64,000 bases of DNA, taken from positions 1,119 through 65,118 of the forward strand of contig VWYX01001218.1 in NCBI GenBank assembly GCA_013396525.1. The letters run 5' to 3'. The DNA comes from Chaetorhynchus papuensis. Taxonomy: Eukaryota; Chordata; Aves; Passeriformes; Rhipiduridae. Made by a program: the position numbers and the translations under genes. The notes beneath the pieces were generated by a model that saw only the letters and a list, made by a program, of their open reading frames with translations, was not told the origin of the DNA and did not search any database. The number at the start of each line of letters is the position of its first letter. Position 1 is the stretch's first letter. Positions 1 to 11,000 of the stretch are shown piece after piece.

Positions 1-1850
1 GCAAGGTTTGGGCAGCGTTGTGCTCTCTTTGGCACGCCTTTCGCCTTGGCGGTGTCCCTGGAGCTCTGGGCTTTGTGGTTTTCTGAAGCCTAACCCTAGG
101 TGGAACCCTAACCCTAGCCCTAGTCCAGTTAGAGTTTTGGGCCGAACAGGGTTTCAAGCAGAAAAATTAAGAGGGAGGAAATTTTGGGCAATGTTGCAAT
201 CCCCTTGGCATGCCTTTCGCCATATAATTGTCCCTGGAGCTCTGGGCTTTGTGGTTTTTGGAAACCTAACCCTAGGGGGAACCCTAACCCTAGCCCTAGT
301 CTGGGGAATATTTTTGGGCCGAGTATGGTGCCAAGCAGCATGAAGATCAGGGGGCACAATCTGGGCAGTATTGAAATACCCTTGGCAATCCTTGCTTTTT
401 TGCGTTTTCCCTGGAGCTCTGGGCTATGTGGTTTTCTGAAGCCTAACCCTAGGCGGAACCCTAACCCTAGCCCTAGTGCGGGGAGGAGCTTTCCGCCAAG
501 TAGGGTGCCAAGCATAAAAAAGATACGGGGGCACAATTTGGGCAGTGTTGCAATCCCCTTGGCAAGCCTTTCTTTTTGGCGTTTTCCCTGGAGCTCTGGG
601 CTTTGTGGGTTCCTGAAGTCTAAGCTTAGGCGGAACCCTAACCTGAGCCCTAGTCTGGGGAAGATTATTGGACCGAGTAGGGTGCCAAGCAGCAAGAAGA
701 TCAGGGGGCACGGTTTGGACAGCGTTACAATCTCCTTGGGAAGCCTTTCTTTTTGGTGGTGTCCCTGGAGCTCTGGGCTTTGTGGATTTCTGAAGCCTAA
801 CCCTAGGTGGAACCCTAACCCGAGCCCTAGTGCGGGGAGGTGTTTTGGGCTGAGTAGGGTGCCAAGCAGAAAAAAGATCAGGGGGAAATGTTTGTGCAGT
901 GTTGCAATCCCCTTGGCAAGCCTTTCATTTTGGCGTTTTCCCTGGAGCTCTGGGCTTTGTGGTTTTCTGAAGCCTAACCCTAGCCCGAGTGCGGGGAGGT
1001 GTTTTGGGCCGAGTAGGGTGCCAAGCAGCAAGAAGATCAGGGGGCACAATTTGTGCAGTGTTGGGCTTCCCTTGTCAAGCCTTGTTTTTTGGTGATGTCC
1101 CTGGAGCTCTGGGCTTTGTGGTTTTTGGAAGCCTAACCCTAGGCAGAACCCTAACCCTAGCCCTAGTCGCAGTAGGAGATTTGGGCCGAGTAGGGTGCCA
1201 AGCAGCAAGAAGATCAGGGGGTACGGTTTGAGCAACATTGCGCTCCCCTTGGAGAATCTTTCTTTTTGGTAGAGTCCCTGGAGCTCTGGGCTTTGTGGTT
1301 TTCTGAAGCCTAACCCTAGGCAGAACCCTAACCCTAGCCCTAGTGCGGGTAGGAGTTTTGGGCCGAGTGGGGTGCCAAGCAGCAAGAAGATCAGGGGGCA
1401 CGGTTTGGGCAGTGTTGGGCTTCCCTTGGCACGCCTTTATTTTTGGCATTTTCCCTGGAGCTCTGGGCTTTGTGGTTCTTGGAAGCCTAACCCTAGTTGG
1501 AACCCTAACCCAAGCCCTAGTATGGGGAAGATTATTGGGCTGAGTAGGGTGCCAAGCAGCAAGAAGATCAGGGGGCAAGTTTTGTGCAGTGTTGCAATCC
1601 CCTTGGCGAGCCTTTCTTTTTGGCGGTGTCCCTGGACCTCTGGGATTTGTTGTTTTCTGAAGCCTAACCCTAGGCGGAGCCCTAACCTAGCAGGGGGCCA
1701 GGTAGAAAAAAAATGAGGGAGCAAATTTTGGGCAGTGTTGCAATCCCCTTGGCATGCCTTTCGCCATGTAAGTGTCCCTGAAGCTCTGGGCTTTGTGGTT
1801 TTCTGAAGCCTAACCCTAGGCGTAACCCTTACCCTAACCCTTGCCCGCTC
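1..1850. repeat. 177-bp tandem satellite with telomere-like motifs
   Basis: The landmark CCCTGGAGCTCTGGG (or a close variant) starts at 56, 232, 409, 586, 763, 940, 1099, 1276, 1453, 1630 and 1776. The spacings are 176, 177, 177, 177, 177, 159, 177, 177, 177 and 146 bp. The unit is therefore 177 bp, with one shortened by 18 bp and the last by 31 bp. Each unit carries CCTAACCCTAGG followed by AACCCTAACCCTAG, that is, two exact CCCTAA hexamers plus CCCTAG variants. It also carries conserved GGTGCCAAGCAG and CCCCTTGGCA blocks. The array is already under way at base 1, so its left end is outside the window. It decays at about 1850 into irregular CCCTTACCCTAACCC. This is an interstitial, telomere-motif-bearing minisatellite or satellite rather than a true telomere, because the hexamers are only part of a longer unit. 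Confidence 0.95.
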
Positions 1851-2033
1851 ACGGTAAGGAAGTGGATATTGCGGAGCGGCACCAGAAAGACATCTTCTGA
1901 TGTCAGACGCCCCCATTTCTCAGGCTGAGGAAAGATAAAACAATTTTTTCTTAATAGGATGTTTCAGCCTTTCTGTCTTGTTGAGTTTCCCTTGGACTTC
2001 AAGCACAACTACACACTGTAACCACAGGCTGGC

Positions 2034-2105
2034 TCTGGCTAGGGTTAGGGTTATCCCTAGGGTTAGGTTTCAGAAAGTCATTAAGCCCAGAGCTCCAGGG
2101 ATACT
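2034..2105 (-). repeat. Inverted single copy of the 177-bp unit core
   Basis: Read on the minus strand, this segment repeats the array core in order: CCCTGGAGCTCTGGGC, then TTTCTGAAACCTAACCCTAG, then AACCCTAACCCTAGCC. On the plus strand it appears as TAGGGTTAGGGTT and ends in CCCAGAGCTCCAGGG. It is about 180 bp beyond the end of the direct array and in opposite orientation. Similarity weakens past 2100. The segment 1850-2033 between the two orientations does not resemble the unit. Confidence 0.88.
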
Positions 2106-5100
2106 GACAAGCCGACAGGCCCTGCCTGTCACCTCCCTGCCCTGCCGATCATCGCTCCGTGCCTGCCATGGTCCCACAGACACACTGGTATTCCAGGCTG
2201 GCAATGGAAGTGTGGCTCCCCTGAACAATGCGCCCTTTGTCGCCTCGAAGATTCCGGCACCCAGAAGCTTCTGCCCTTGGAGCTTGTTTATTGTTCCAGT
2301 CTCTTCAAAAATGCCAGTGTGGAATTCTTACTGATTTCACTTTGCCATAAAATTCCAGAGCTGCCCTTCAGGAGTAAACGGTGCTCTTGCCCAGGCTAGG
2401 GGCTCTCTGGAGCAGTCTCTCCATGGTGGGGCAGGTGCTGTGGTTGCTATGGCTTCAACGTTGCCAGATGGCACCACTGTATCCCAGAGAACCTATGTCG
2501 TCCTCTTTTTTAATTCAAATGTAGATGGGAAATGGGACTGAGCACAGTGAATTTGTGAATAACCCTCTCTGCATCCTAAGGGAGAGTGTCCGTCCTCTCC
2601 AGCCCGTGGAGCTCAGCCCCGAGCAATCCTCATGTGCTGAGCTACAAATGGCAGAACCTGTCAGTCAGTAATAAGGGAGATTCACTGTGGCAGCTCCGTA
2701 ATCTGCCTTCAGATCTGTCCAGCTTGTCAAACAGCCCACTGCAATCCTATATTGTGTGAATAGCTGTTCATTTTCCTCAGTTTGAGATTACCAGAGAAGA
2801 GAATTTTCCAATTTTTTATACGTCCATTTCATTATTAAAAACCTTTTACACTGGCCTTATGTATAATTGCAGCGATTTCTGTAACAGAAGCTGTTGATTT
2901 TCCCTTCCATGAGTATCTCTGTGTGACACTGAACCATATGCTGAACTTTAATTTGTCTCGACGTTTGTGAATGGAATGGAGCAACATTTTAAGGGTTACT
3001 CTTTATAATGTTCTCCTTTCATCAACTTCACCACTGAAGTGAATACAGGCATTGTTGATATTTAAGTGGGGAAAAAACAGAAGTGTAACTGTTCTAAATA
3101 ACTGGAATATTTTTCTGAATTTTTATGGTAATTATTAATTGCTATGCTTTTTCAGAAACAGACATAAAGATTGGGTTCAACAGATCCTGATGATAATGGC
3201 AAAAAAATTTATGTATATATACATTTAAGCTGTGTTGATATACACTTAATCTTTAAAGCTATATTGTTATGGGAAGACATTTGAAATCTAAAGAATGAAG
3301 TCTGGTATAGAAGAGAGAGCCTTCTGATATGTTTGAGATGTAAGAGAGGCATTTGAAATGCAGAGTTCTATGTCAACCATTCGAAAAAGAGGGATCTAAA
3401 TTCTTTTGAAAATAAGAAATTGGATGGTATTGTTCTGCAAAAATCCCTCTTTATTTCTGAGTCAATTTTCAGCAACAAGTCAGTATCAATTTTGGCATTA
3501 AAAATTTGAAGTTATGAAATGAAAACTCTTTCCTGTGTTTCTTTCAAGAACACATAACATTTCCCAGTCCCTTAACCAAGCATTGATGTGTTGTAGTTAA
3601 ACCAGCAGCACCCCATATCTTCTATTAAGATGCCTCCATCTCTTTTGGACGACACGGCCTCCAACTTCTGTCTTTTCGATAGTGATCCTGAAATACTTAA
3701 TCACACACCCATGTTTTTACTTCGTAAAGTCTTATATCCAGTTATATCTCCTTCATTTGTGCGCAGAATATCTGGAAATTACAGGTGCGCTCACTTCCAC
3801 GTCCTGGTTGGCTGCCCAGATTCCAGGTTCATTGTGGGGAAAAGCTAGGCAGCATTTTGCATGGAGGTGTGCATCATTCCTCACTTTGTGAGCTGCAAGT
3901 TTTCATTTTGCCTTCTCTGCCTCCATGATCAGACAAGACTTGAATGTGGGTCTTTATCATCATCTTTATCCTTGAGCAAACACTTAATTGACATGAGGAA
4001 GTTAATCAGCTCCTGAGCAGCAGATGTGCCTGAAATCGTGGCTGTTGAATTTAAATACTCTCTTTCTGCTTTATGCTTCTAATTAAACCCTACAGGTCTC
4101 ACATGAGACTGAGAAATTCTTGAAAATTGAAGTTTTTAAATTCTTCAAAACTTAACCACTCTCTTGGTCCTTTCGTAGGCTGGTAGGAGTATTTCTAGAT
4201 GACCTGGAAATAAATGAAAATAGATTTTTATTTTGCTGTTTCTTGCTATAGAACTTCTTTATAACCGTTGCAAAGAATCTGACACAACTGTACAAACTAG
4301 GAATTGGTTGCATAATTTGTTAAAAATAAATTGATCTTAAATTTTGTGAATAAATTATGTTAATTTTGTCTTTGTAATTGGCATTCTCTTGTGCATCCTG
4401 TGTTCAGCTTTATGGAGGTTAATTAGCAGAACATGCTGTGGAAGGGGAAACCAGACACGGCGAGTTGTACTTTTATCCTGAGATCTTTCCACCACAGGCT
4501 GAGGAATTCCCCCAGCCAAGACCATCCTGGCTGCACAAGGTTGCACTACTTAAAGTGACTGTATAAAAGTATAAACAAATTATTATACTGTCAATAATGA
4601 TGTATATATTAATAACTACATAAAAGTCTATCTATCTGTGCTTTAGGAAAGCATTTTATAATCATGTCATTTTAAGAAATACCGAAAGACAGCATTTCTC
4701 AAAATCCTTTGATACCGGATACTGTTTGACCACAGCTGTCTGACCAGCCAATACCTGCCATCTGCCCCTGTCAAAACTGGGCTGTCAGGACTGTGGCCAC
4801 TGGGAGAAAACATGAAGGCAAAGGCAGAAATCCAGGGTAGGCTGCTGATCCCCTGGTAATAAAATACAAGAATAAAAACCTTACAAACTTCTCGATGAGC
4901 AGCCCACAGTGCATTGGCTGTGGGTTGCTCTGTTCCCTGCAAGCAGTGTTTTGGCAAATCATTCTCCAACGTAAGGTGCAATGTTCTCAACTGATTGGGG
5001 CACCTCCTATTTGAAAATGTTTGTGGGTTTAAATTCTCTCAAGATTAGTGAACCATTGCAGAAGGATTGACTTTATTTCAACACTTTATTTCAACAACTG

Positions 5101-6359
5101 TGCAAAAGTAAATGATTTTTGAAAATGAAAATGTACTCTGGCATTTACTGGTTTGCAGTTATGTTTTGGCAATGCATCAAAAAGTTTAGCATCAAACTGC
5201 TACAAAAGCAAGGAATAATAAAATACTGCATGATGGAAATCCCAACTGACCTATGCATTATATGTTATTTTACTGTGTTCGTATTGGAACCTGTGAATCT
5301 GGCCTACTTTTTTTTTTTTAATCATCTTCCCTTCTTTCCTCAAGAAAGAAATCTCTCTTAGGCACTTCCTATTGTTGAGGAAACAAGATGAACTTTCATT
5401 TTCATTGGCTGGCATTTTGCTACAGCTGGAACAGGTTCCTTTTTCTCTGTGCCCAGAAAATTAAGACTTCCCCATCTGAAAAACTTCACAAAAACTTCCA
5501 CTTTTAGAACTCCCTTTATTAAATTCTGCACTGCTCAGGCATCAAAACCTCAAATAATGTTTGTCTGCCACAAGTCTCTGGTCTCTAGTTGCCTGTAGTA
5601 ATTTTTCACTGCTTCAAATTAAGTGCATTGACTATTTATTTGCATACTATGAACAATCTTGCAGTGCCCTACCTGTAAGCATGACAAATGAAGATAGAAG
5701 AAGGCTGCCCTGAGCTTCAGTGGATAGCAAACATCCTGCACTTACACCTGCTAGCTCGGAATTTGACGTAGAACAGGCTAAAGTTCAATAATCTGATGAC
5801 TCAAAGTGAATTTTTGAATCATTTGTAACATTGTATTATTTGGTCTTTAAAGTGCATTACATGCTTCTGAGTCTGTGTATCATGGAGATCAATCTGGCTT
5901 TATCTGTTCCTATGGAAATCAGTCCAAAACCCATGAATGATTTTATGTTGTTCTAATACACTTCCATTGAGTAAGAACATCAAAATATTTTATACTTAGT
6001 AGAAAATTATACTTTATACTTAGTAGAAAATTTTGTTGGATCTCACAGCAGTTTGCTGCAGGCAGTAGAAAAAACACTTATTACTCTGAAAATGAATTTA
6101 TTAATTCATTTCCTTGCAATGAGAAATGCCAGCTGCTATAATAAACAGCTCATAAAAGCCATCACGGGGAAACTTCAACCACATATGGTGTTCAAGTCGT
6201 GTGTCCCACAGTAACAGCCAAGGACAGGGTTCAGGTGTTCAGCTGTGGCCATGTACAAGGCCTGTGCTCAGGTTAACCCACAGAAACAGATCTGACCAGT
6301 TCGGGGTCTTAAATGACATGGGAAATACAGGGGAAATAAAGAGAATTAATTAAGAGACA
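2106..6359. other. Intergenic AT-rich DNA, no gene recognised
   Basis: No conserved exon, CpG island or recognisable full-length repeat was seen on either strand. The open frames here are short and isolated (for example 3630-3848 plus and 4667-4990 minus) and lack recognisable domains or paired splice signals. On the human map QSER1 lies upstream of DEPDC7, but no QSER1 coding sequence was recognised here. A distant regulatory role cannot be judged from sequence alone. Confidence 0.6.
5991..6032. repeat. Short 24-bp direct duplication
   Basis: TATACTTAGTAGAAAATT occurs at 5991 and again at 6015, giving a 24-bp period and almost two copies. It is AT-rich and consistent with a local slippage duplication. 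Confidence 0.85.
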
Positions 6360-6800
6360 AATTAAGAGAGACATGAAGCTCCCAGAGTGGGTCCAGCTTA
6401 GGGCAATGAGGATGATTGGGGGACTGGAAAATCGCTCTAACAAGGAAAGGCTGAGGGAGCAGGGCCTGTTCAGCCTTGAGAAGAGAACAGATCTCATCCA
6501 TGTGTATAAATATCTAAAGCCAAGGGGATGGAGCCAGGCACTTCTCATTGGTGCCAAGCAATAGGACAAGAATGGGCAGAAACTGATCCACAGGAAGTTC
6601 CACCTAAGCCTGAGGAAGAACTTCTTCACTGTGCAGTGACCGAGCACTGGAACAGATTGCCCAGGGAGGCTCTGGAGTCACCTCACTGAGATATTCCAGA
6701 ACCATCTGGACACAATCCTGTGCCATGTGGTGGCCCTGCTTGAGCAGGGAGGCTGGACCAGGTGTCCCACTGTGGTCCTGACCCACCTGGCATTCTGTGA
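6360..6800 (+). mobile_element. CR1 LINE 3'-end fragment
   Basis: The order of blocks matches the 3' part of avian CR1 elements: GGGTCCAGCTTAGGGCAATG, an AGGCTGAGGGAGCAGGGCC block, CAGCCTTGAGAAGAGAA, GAGCACTGGAACAGATTGCC, CTTGAGCAGGGAGGCTGGAC, and a tail ending CATTCTGTGA at 6800. The copy is 5'-truncated, as is usual for CR1, and has internal deletions. It carries no intact reverse transcriptase frame. The open frames within it (for example 6373-6564) are decayed element sequence or its untranslated region. Confidence 0.85.
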
Positions 6801-6937
6801 AGTCTCTTGCCTGTGTGTCAGAACACAGTTGCCCATCCAGGACCAGTGGTGCTCTCACACCAGGGCCATGACCCCGAGTAGCATCAGCTCTGCAACATTT
6901 CCCCCTTTCCCACAGCAGCCACTTCCTATGGATCCTG

Positions 6938-7412
6938 CCACTCTCATCTGGAATACTGTGCCCAGTTCTGGGCTCCTCAGTACAAAAAAGACATGGAGCT
7001 ACTGGAGAGGGTCCAGTGGAGGGTCACAAGATGATGAGGGGTCTGAAGCATCTCTCTTAAGAGGACAGACTGCAGAAGCTGAGCTTGTTTTGTCTGGCGA
7101 AGAGGATACTGAGAGGGCATGTTATCAATGCATGTAAACATCTCAAAGGTAGGTGACAAGAGGATGGTGTCAGGCTCTTTTCGGTGGTGCCCAGCAACAG
7201 CATGAGGAGCAAGGGCCATAAAATAAAACACAAGAAGTTCCACCTCGATATGAGGAAGAACTTTCCATTGAAGGTAGCAGCGCACTGGAAGAGGCATTCC
7301 AAGCCCACCCGAGTGCATTGCTGTATCACCTGCTCCGGGTAACCTCGGCAGGGGGATTGGACTGGATGATCTCCAGACGCCCCTCCTATCCCTGACGATT
7401 ATTCCGTGACTG
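6938..7412 (+). mobile_element. Second CR1 LINE 3'-end fragment
   Basis: This copy starts with the CR1-typical blocks CTGTGCCCAGTTCTGGGCTC and CAGTACAAAAAAGACATGGA, followed by CTACTGGAGAGGGTCCAG. It continues through GAAGTTCCACCTCGATATGA and GGACTGGATGATCTCCAG to a degenerate terminal GATTATTCCGTGA. It is in the same orientation as the copy at 6360-6800 but is clearly a separate, differently diverged insertion. It ends within about 20 bp of the DEPDC7 CpG island. Confidence 0.87.
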
Positions 7413-7429
7413 CTCACAGAAACAACACC

Positions 7430-8095
7430 GCTCTGGCAGTAGGTCGGGCAGTGCCTGGGCGGTCGCTGCCCTTTCTGCCCCGGGCCCGGGCACCGCCCAC
7501 GGGCGTGGGCGCGGCGGCTCCGCCCCCGCGGGCTCCTTGTGCCGCGGGCCCGCCGGGCGCGGCAGATGCGCGGAGCTGGCGTTTGTCATGGCCACGGTGC
7601 GGGAGAAGGCGGCGGCTCTGAACCTCAGCGCGGTCTGCAGCCCCGCCGCCAGGCCGCCGGGTATGGCTGGGCACCGGGGGCAGCGGGTAGTGGGGCGGGG
7701 GCCGGTGGCCGGCGGGAGGGGGAGTGGGAACGGGAGGAGCGGGCTGCCCGCAGCCCGGGCTCGGCGGGACGGACGGGACGGCTCTGCCCGCTGCAGGATG
7801 GGGGTCCCCGGCGGCGGCAGCTCCGCTCGGCGCCTTTCCCGGCTCCGCCGAGGTTCAAAAGTTGGCCGCGCTCCGGCGCCGGGAGCCGCTTCCGTCCGGG
7901 GGCCCCGTCCCGGCTGCGCGCCCGCTCCGCCGCCCGGGAGCGGCAGCGCCGGGGAGAGCGCGGGGCCCGTGCCCTGCCCTGCCCTGCCCGCGGAGCTGTG
8001 GGCGGGGTGGGTGCCAGGGAGGCGCGGGCACCTCCGTGTCCCCAGCGCGGGTTAAGAGCAGGTGCCTCGGTAGCGCAGCGTAAGAGGTGAATGGG
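7430..8095 (+). promoter_or_regulatory. CpG-island promoter of DEPDC7
   Basis: GC content and CpG frequency rise abruptly at about 7430 and fall after about 8100. The island contains GC boxes, the DEPDC7 start codon at 7588 and the first donor at 7661. No TATA box is evident upstream of the ATG, which fits a dispersed CpG-island promoter. Long open frames on both strands inside it (for example 7537-8055 and 7539-8090) are expected from GC-rich, stop-poor DNA and are not taken as genes. The transcription start cannot be fixed from sequence alone. Confidence 0.85.
7503..7529 (+). promoter_or_regulatory. EGR1/Sp1-type GC motifs upstream of the DEPDC7 start
   Basis: GCGTGGGCG at 7503-7511 exactly matches the classical EGR-family site. 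CGCCCCCGC at 7521-7529 is the reverse complement of GCGGGGGCG, which can bind EGR or Sp/KLF factors. They lie 60-85 bp upstream of the start codon. Motif matches in a CpG island are common by chance, so functional use is inferred only. Confidence 0.35.
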
Positions 8096-11000
8096 CGCTC
8101 GCGGGGAACCGGTTTTGCCCTTTTTCCTTCCCTACCTTGAGCACCTTAACTTTGTGGAAACTTGTAGTCTTAATGCCACACTCAATACCGCTTCCCTCAG
8201 AAAAGATCTGAAGGCTCTGTGTGTGTGAGGAAGAAATGATAAAGCCGTGAGTAGCAGTTAAAGCATTGCAGGTTGTACGTGTTGGTATTTATTCTAGCGA
8301 CAGCGTTGTTGTATGTCTGGTGGCGTCGGGTTTGGGGGTTGTTTCCTCCCAAAGAGCGTAGTTGGCTGTTGGAATGTAGGGCTGGAAGCGAGTTCTGTGT
8401 TCGTTGTGTTTGTTCTGCCTTCCTGAAGGTGTCATCAGGTTAAAGTATCAGCAATTGTGTACCTTGTCTGTCTTGTACTTTTAAAGCTTTGGGAACTGGA
8501 GGTTCTGGGAGATTTCTACGTTGGCTGGTTCAATGCTGTGTATTAAAAGCTGCTGTGATTTTTTTTCTTTCTCCCTGATATGAATCTTTTCAAAAAGATA
8601 ACTGTTGCTGTCCTTCTTAAGTGTTGGTGTGTTCAAATGGCATTGTGTTCCTTGCTTTCTCTCCCTCCTCCCAGTCTTTATGCCCCTCTACCTTTCCTTT
8701 TCCTCTTGCTAATTTGCCAGTTTCTGGGCTTTCTTGGTAGCTGGGGATCAGCTGGAAACTGCTGCCCCAAATTGGAATTTTCTAACTAAAGCCACTTCAG
8801 ACTAAACAGAACAGAAAAAACACCTCCTGTATCTCTGTGGAAAATGCTCATGGTAATATGTTCCAGAAGGAGTTGCATGTTGTTGTTTTTTTCAAACACT
8901 GCATCGCACTGTTAATTCATTTGGTTTGAGGTCTGTCACAATCCCAGATGGCTTTCTGTAGGATTGCTGCCAACTCAGGCTTCCATATTTTGTCCTTCAG
9001 CTTTTGATTTCTCTCTTCTCCCTCTGCTTTCACTCTTAGTAAATTATTCATCTGATTTACCGAAAAACATATTCTATTTCTAGCCTCTCTGGTGGCTGCA
9101 CCTCTCCCCACTTAGGTGCCACCTGCAAACTTTGTGTATTTTTAAGTCCTTGTGGAGGCTGAGTGTAGCCTCAGGTCAAACTGTTGGCTGCTGGCATTTT
9201 ATTCTAATCAGACTGGTAAATGAGTAATAGTTCAGTGGTTTCACTGGGGGAGGGAAGACAGATTGGCTCACGGAAGTGGCGTTGGGTGCGCAGAGCTGAG
9301 GTCTCGGCTGGAGCCGAGGTGGCACAGGGCTGTCTGGTGGGATAAGTATTGAGTGAGTGGCGTCTCCAGAGAATCCATGGACATGTTAGTGGTGTGCTAA
9401 GCACTGATGTCAGGTAGCTTGTCTGTTAGCACAATCCTGTAGGAAACAAGGTTCTGATATGTCTCTTTTTCCCTGCTTCCCTCTTCCCTGCCCAGCTGTG
9501 TTGCTGTTAGTGGAGGAACGGGGGAGTTACAAGTACATACAGCTGGTTTGTGTTTGTGGGACCTGTGTGCTTAGCAGTGGTTCTGCAAGAGTAACCATTT
9601 GGTGACCGAGGGACACACAAAAGGATGGTGTCAAAGTGAGAGGCTGAAAAAACAGGAACTCCTGGTTGCCATGCTTTAGGCTGGTGTAGCGAGAGGAACC
9701 ACCAAAGAGAGAGAGGGAGACAGTGGTACAGAGCAGACAGACTTGCTAAGGAAGTAACAAAGTGTTAATGCCTGAGCAACCCAAGCCAAAGTGGAAGTCT
9801 CAAAGATTTTTAAATCCTTGCAAGGTTCATGAAAGCTAGAAGCCGGAAAGGGGCTGTTCTCTGTGACTGCAGCATGAATTCAGTCTTTGTCTCTGCTCTC
9901 AGGCTTTAGCTTGGCGCAGAAGCCGTTTGGAGCGACGTTCGTCTGGAGCAGCATTATCAGCGCTCTTCAAACTCAAGTGGAAGTGAAGAAGCGCCGCCAG
10001 AACCTGAAGTGCTACCATGACTGTTTCATTGGTTCGGATGCAGTGGATGTTGTCTTTGCCCATCTTCTGCAGAACAAGTATTTTGGGGACGTGGATATTT
10101 CCCGGGCTAAGGTGGTGCGCGTGTGCCAAGCGCTGATGGATTGCAAAGTGTTTGAGGCCGTCTCAACGAGGGTCTTTGGGAAAGACAAACGCTCTGTGTT
10201 CGAAGACAGCAGCAGCAGCCTCTACAGATTCACAAATGCCTCGAACCAACCAGAGCTTGAGAAGGATTACCAGCAGTGTACCCCACAGAGGTGAAGAGAG
10301 GAAATTTTTTTACAAGAGGAAAATATTGTGTATTCTGGGGGAGAGGAAAGACAACTTGTACATCTACAGGGTAAAAATAGACACTGCATAGATGTTTGTG
10401 GGTGGAAGACAGGTAGGAAAGAGCAATTTGAAGAGAGTAAATCACTCAGCCTACATGGTTACTTGTTTTCTCTGTCTGTTATCACGTTGCCTTGGGGGAG
10501 GGAGGTGAGACGGTAGAAATTAAGTGCATTTACATACTGATCTAAATCAGTATAACCGACTGGAATTCAGGTGCATCAAACAGGCTAATGCAACAGGGTA
10601 ATCATTAGCCACTGCACATCTAACTTTGGCATAAACCAGTAATCCATGAAACTTCTAAAGAAAAATTTTCTCCTTTCATCATGTTTGCTTCACAACACTT
10701 CAAATTTAGCTCTTTTTTCAGCTGTTTCTTTATGCGTGTATGACTTGTTCCCAGGCAGGGTAGCAGGCTGTTCTGCTATTGCACACCATCCTAGAACCAG
10801 GGGGAAGTGCAATGGTGAGGTTTTGTTTCCCTGTCTCTTTAGGAGTGGGTAAAGAAAACCCTGGTACTAACGAAACCCTCACAAAGTAGAATGTGTAGAT
10901 GCTGCTTTGCCAAATAACTTCCCTCAAACTGTTTTTGTTGAGTGTTCATCTCTTCACCTACTCTGACATATTCTTACAAGAAACTACATGGATGTGTTTA

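Noticed and set aside
129..1385. 418-codon minus-strand and 303-codon plus-strand (184-1095) open frames as genes
   Set aside because: Both are translations of the 177-bp satellite, whose length is a multiple of three. The proteins are 59-residue echoes with no domain and the frames have no promoter or splice context.
1..1850. A true chromosome end (telomere)
   Set aside because: CCCTAA makes up only a small part of each unit, is interrupted by long unique blocks, and is followed by conserved genes. It is interstitial as far as the window shows.
1..1850. CRISPR array because of regular spacing
   Set aside because: The whole 177-bp unit is repeated, spacers included, and the surrounding genome is a vertebrate with introns.
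3630..3848. 72-codon plus-strand frame as a small gene or exon
   Set aside because: There are no recognisable domain, no paired splice sites and no CpG island or repeat context. The length is expected by chance.
6727..7137. 136-codon frame as a gene
   Set aside because: It spans the end of one CR1 fragment and the beginning of another, so it is decayed LINE sequence.
7539..8090. 172- and 183-codon frames in the DEPDC7 CpG island
   Set aside because: Stop codons are rare in CpG-rich DNA. One frame contains the genuine DEPDC7 exon 1 but runs past its donor; the other is a shadow. The in-frame extension upstream of 7588 has no ATG.
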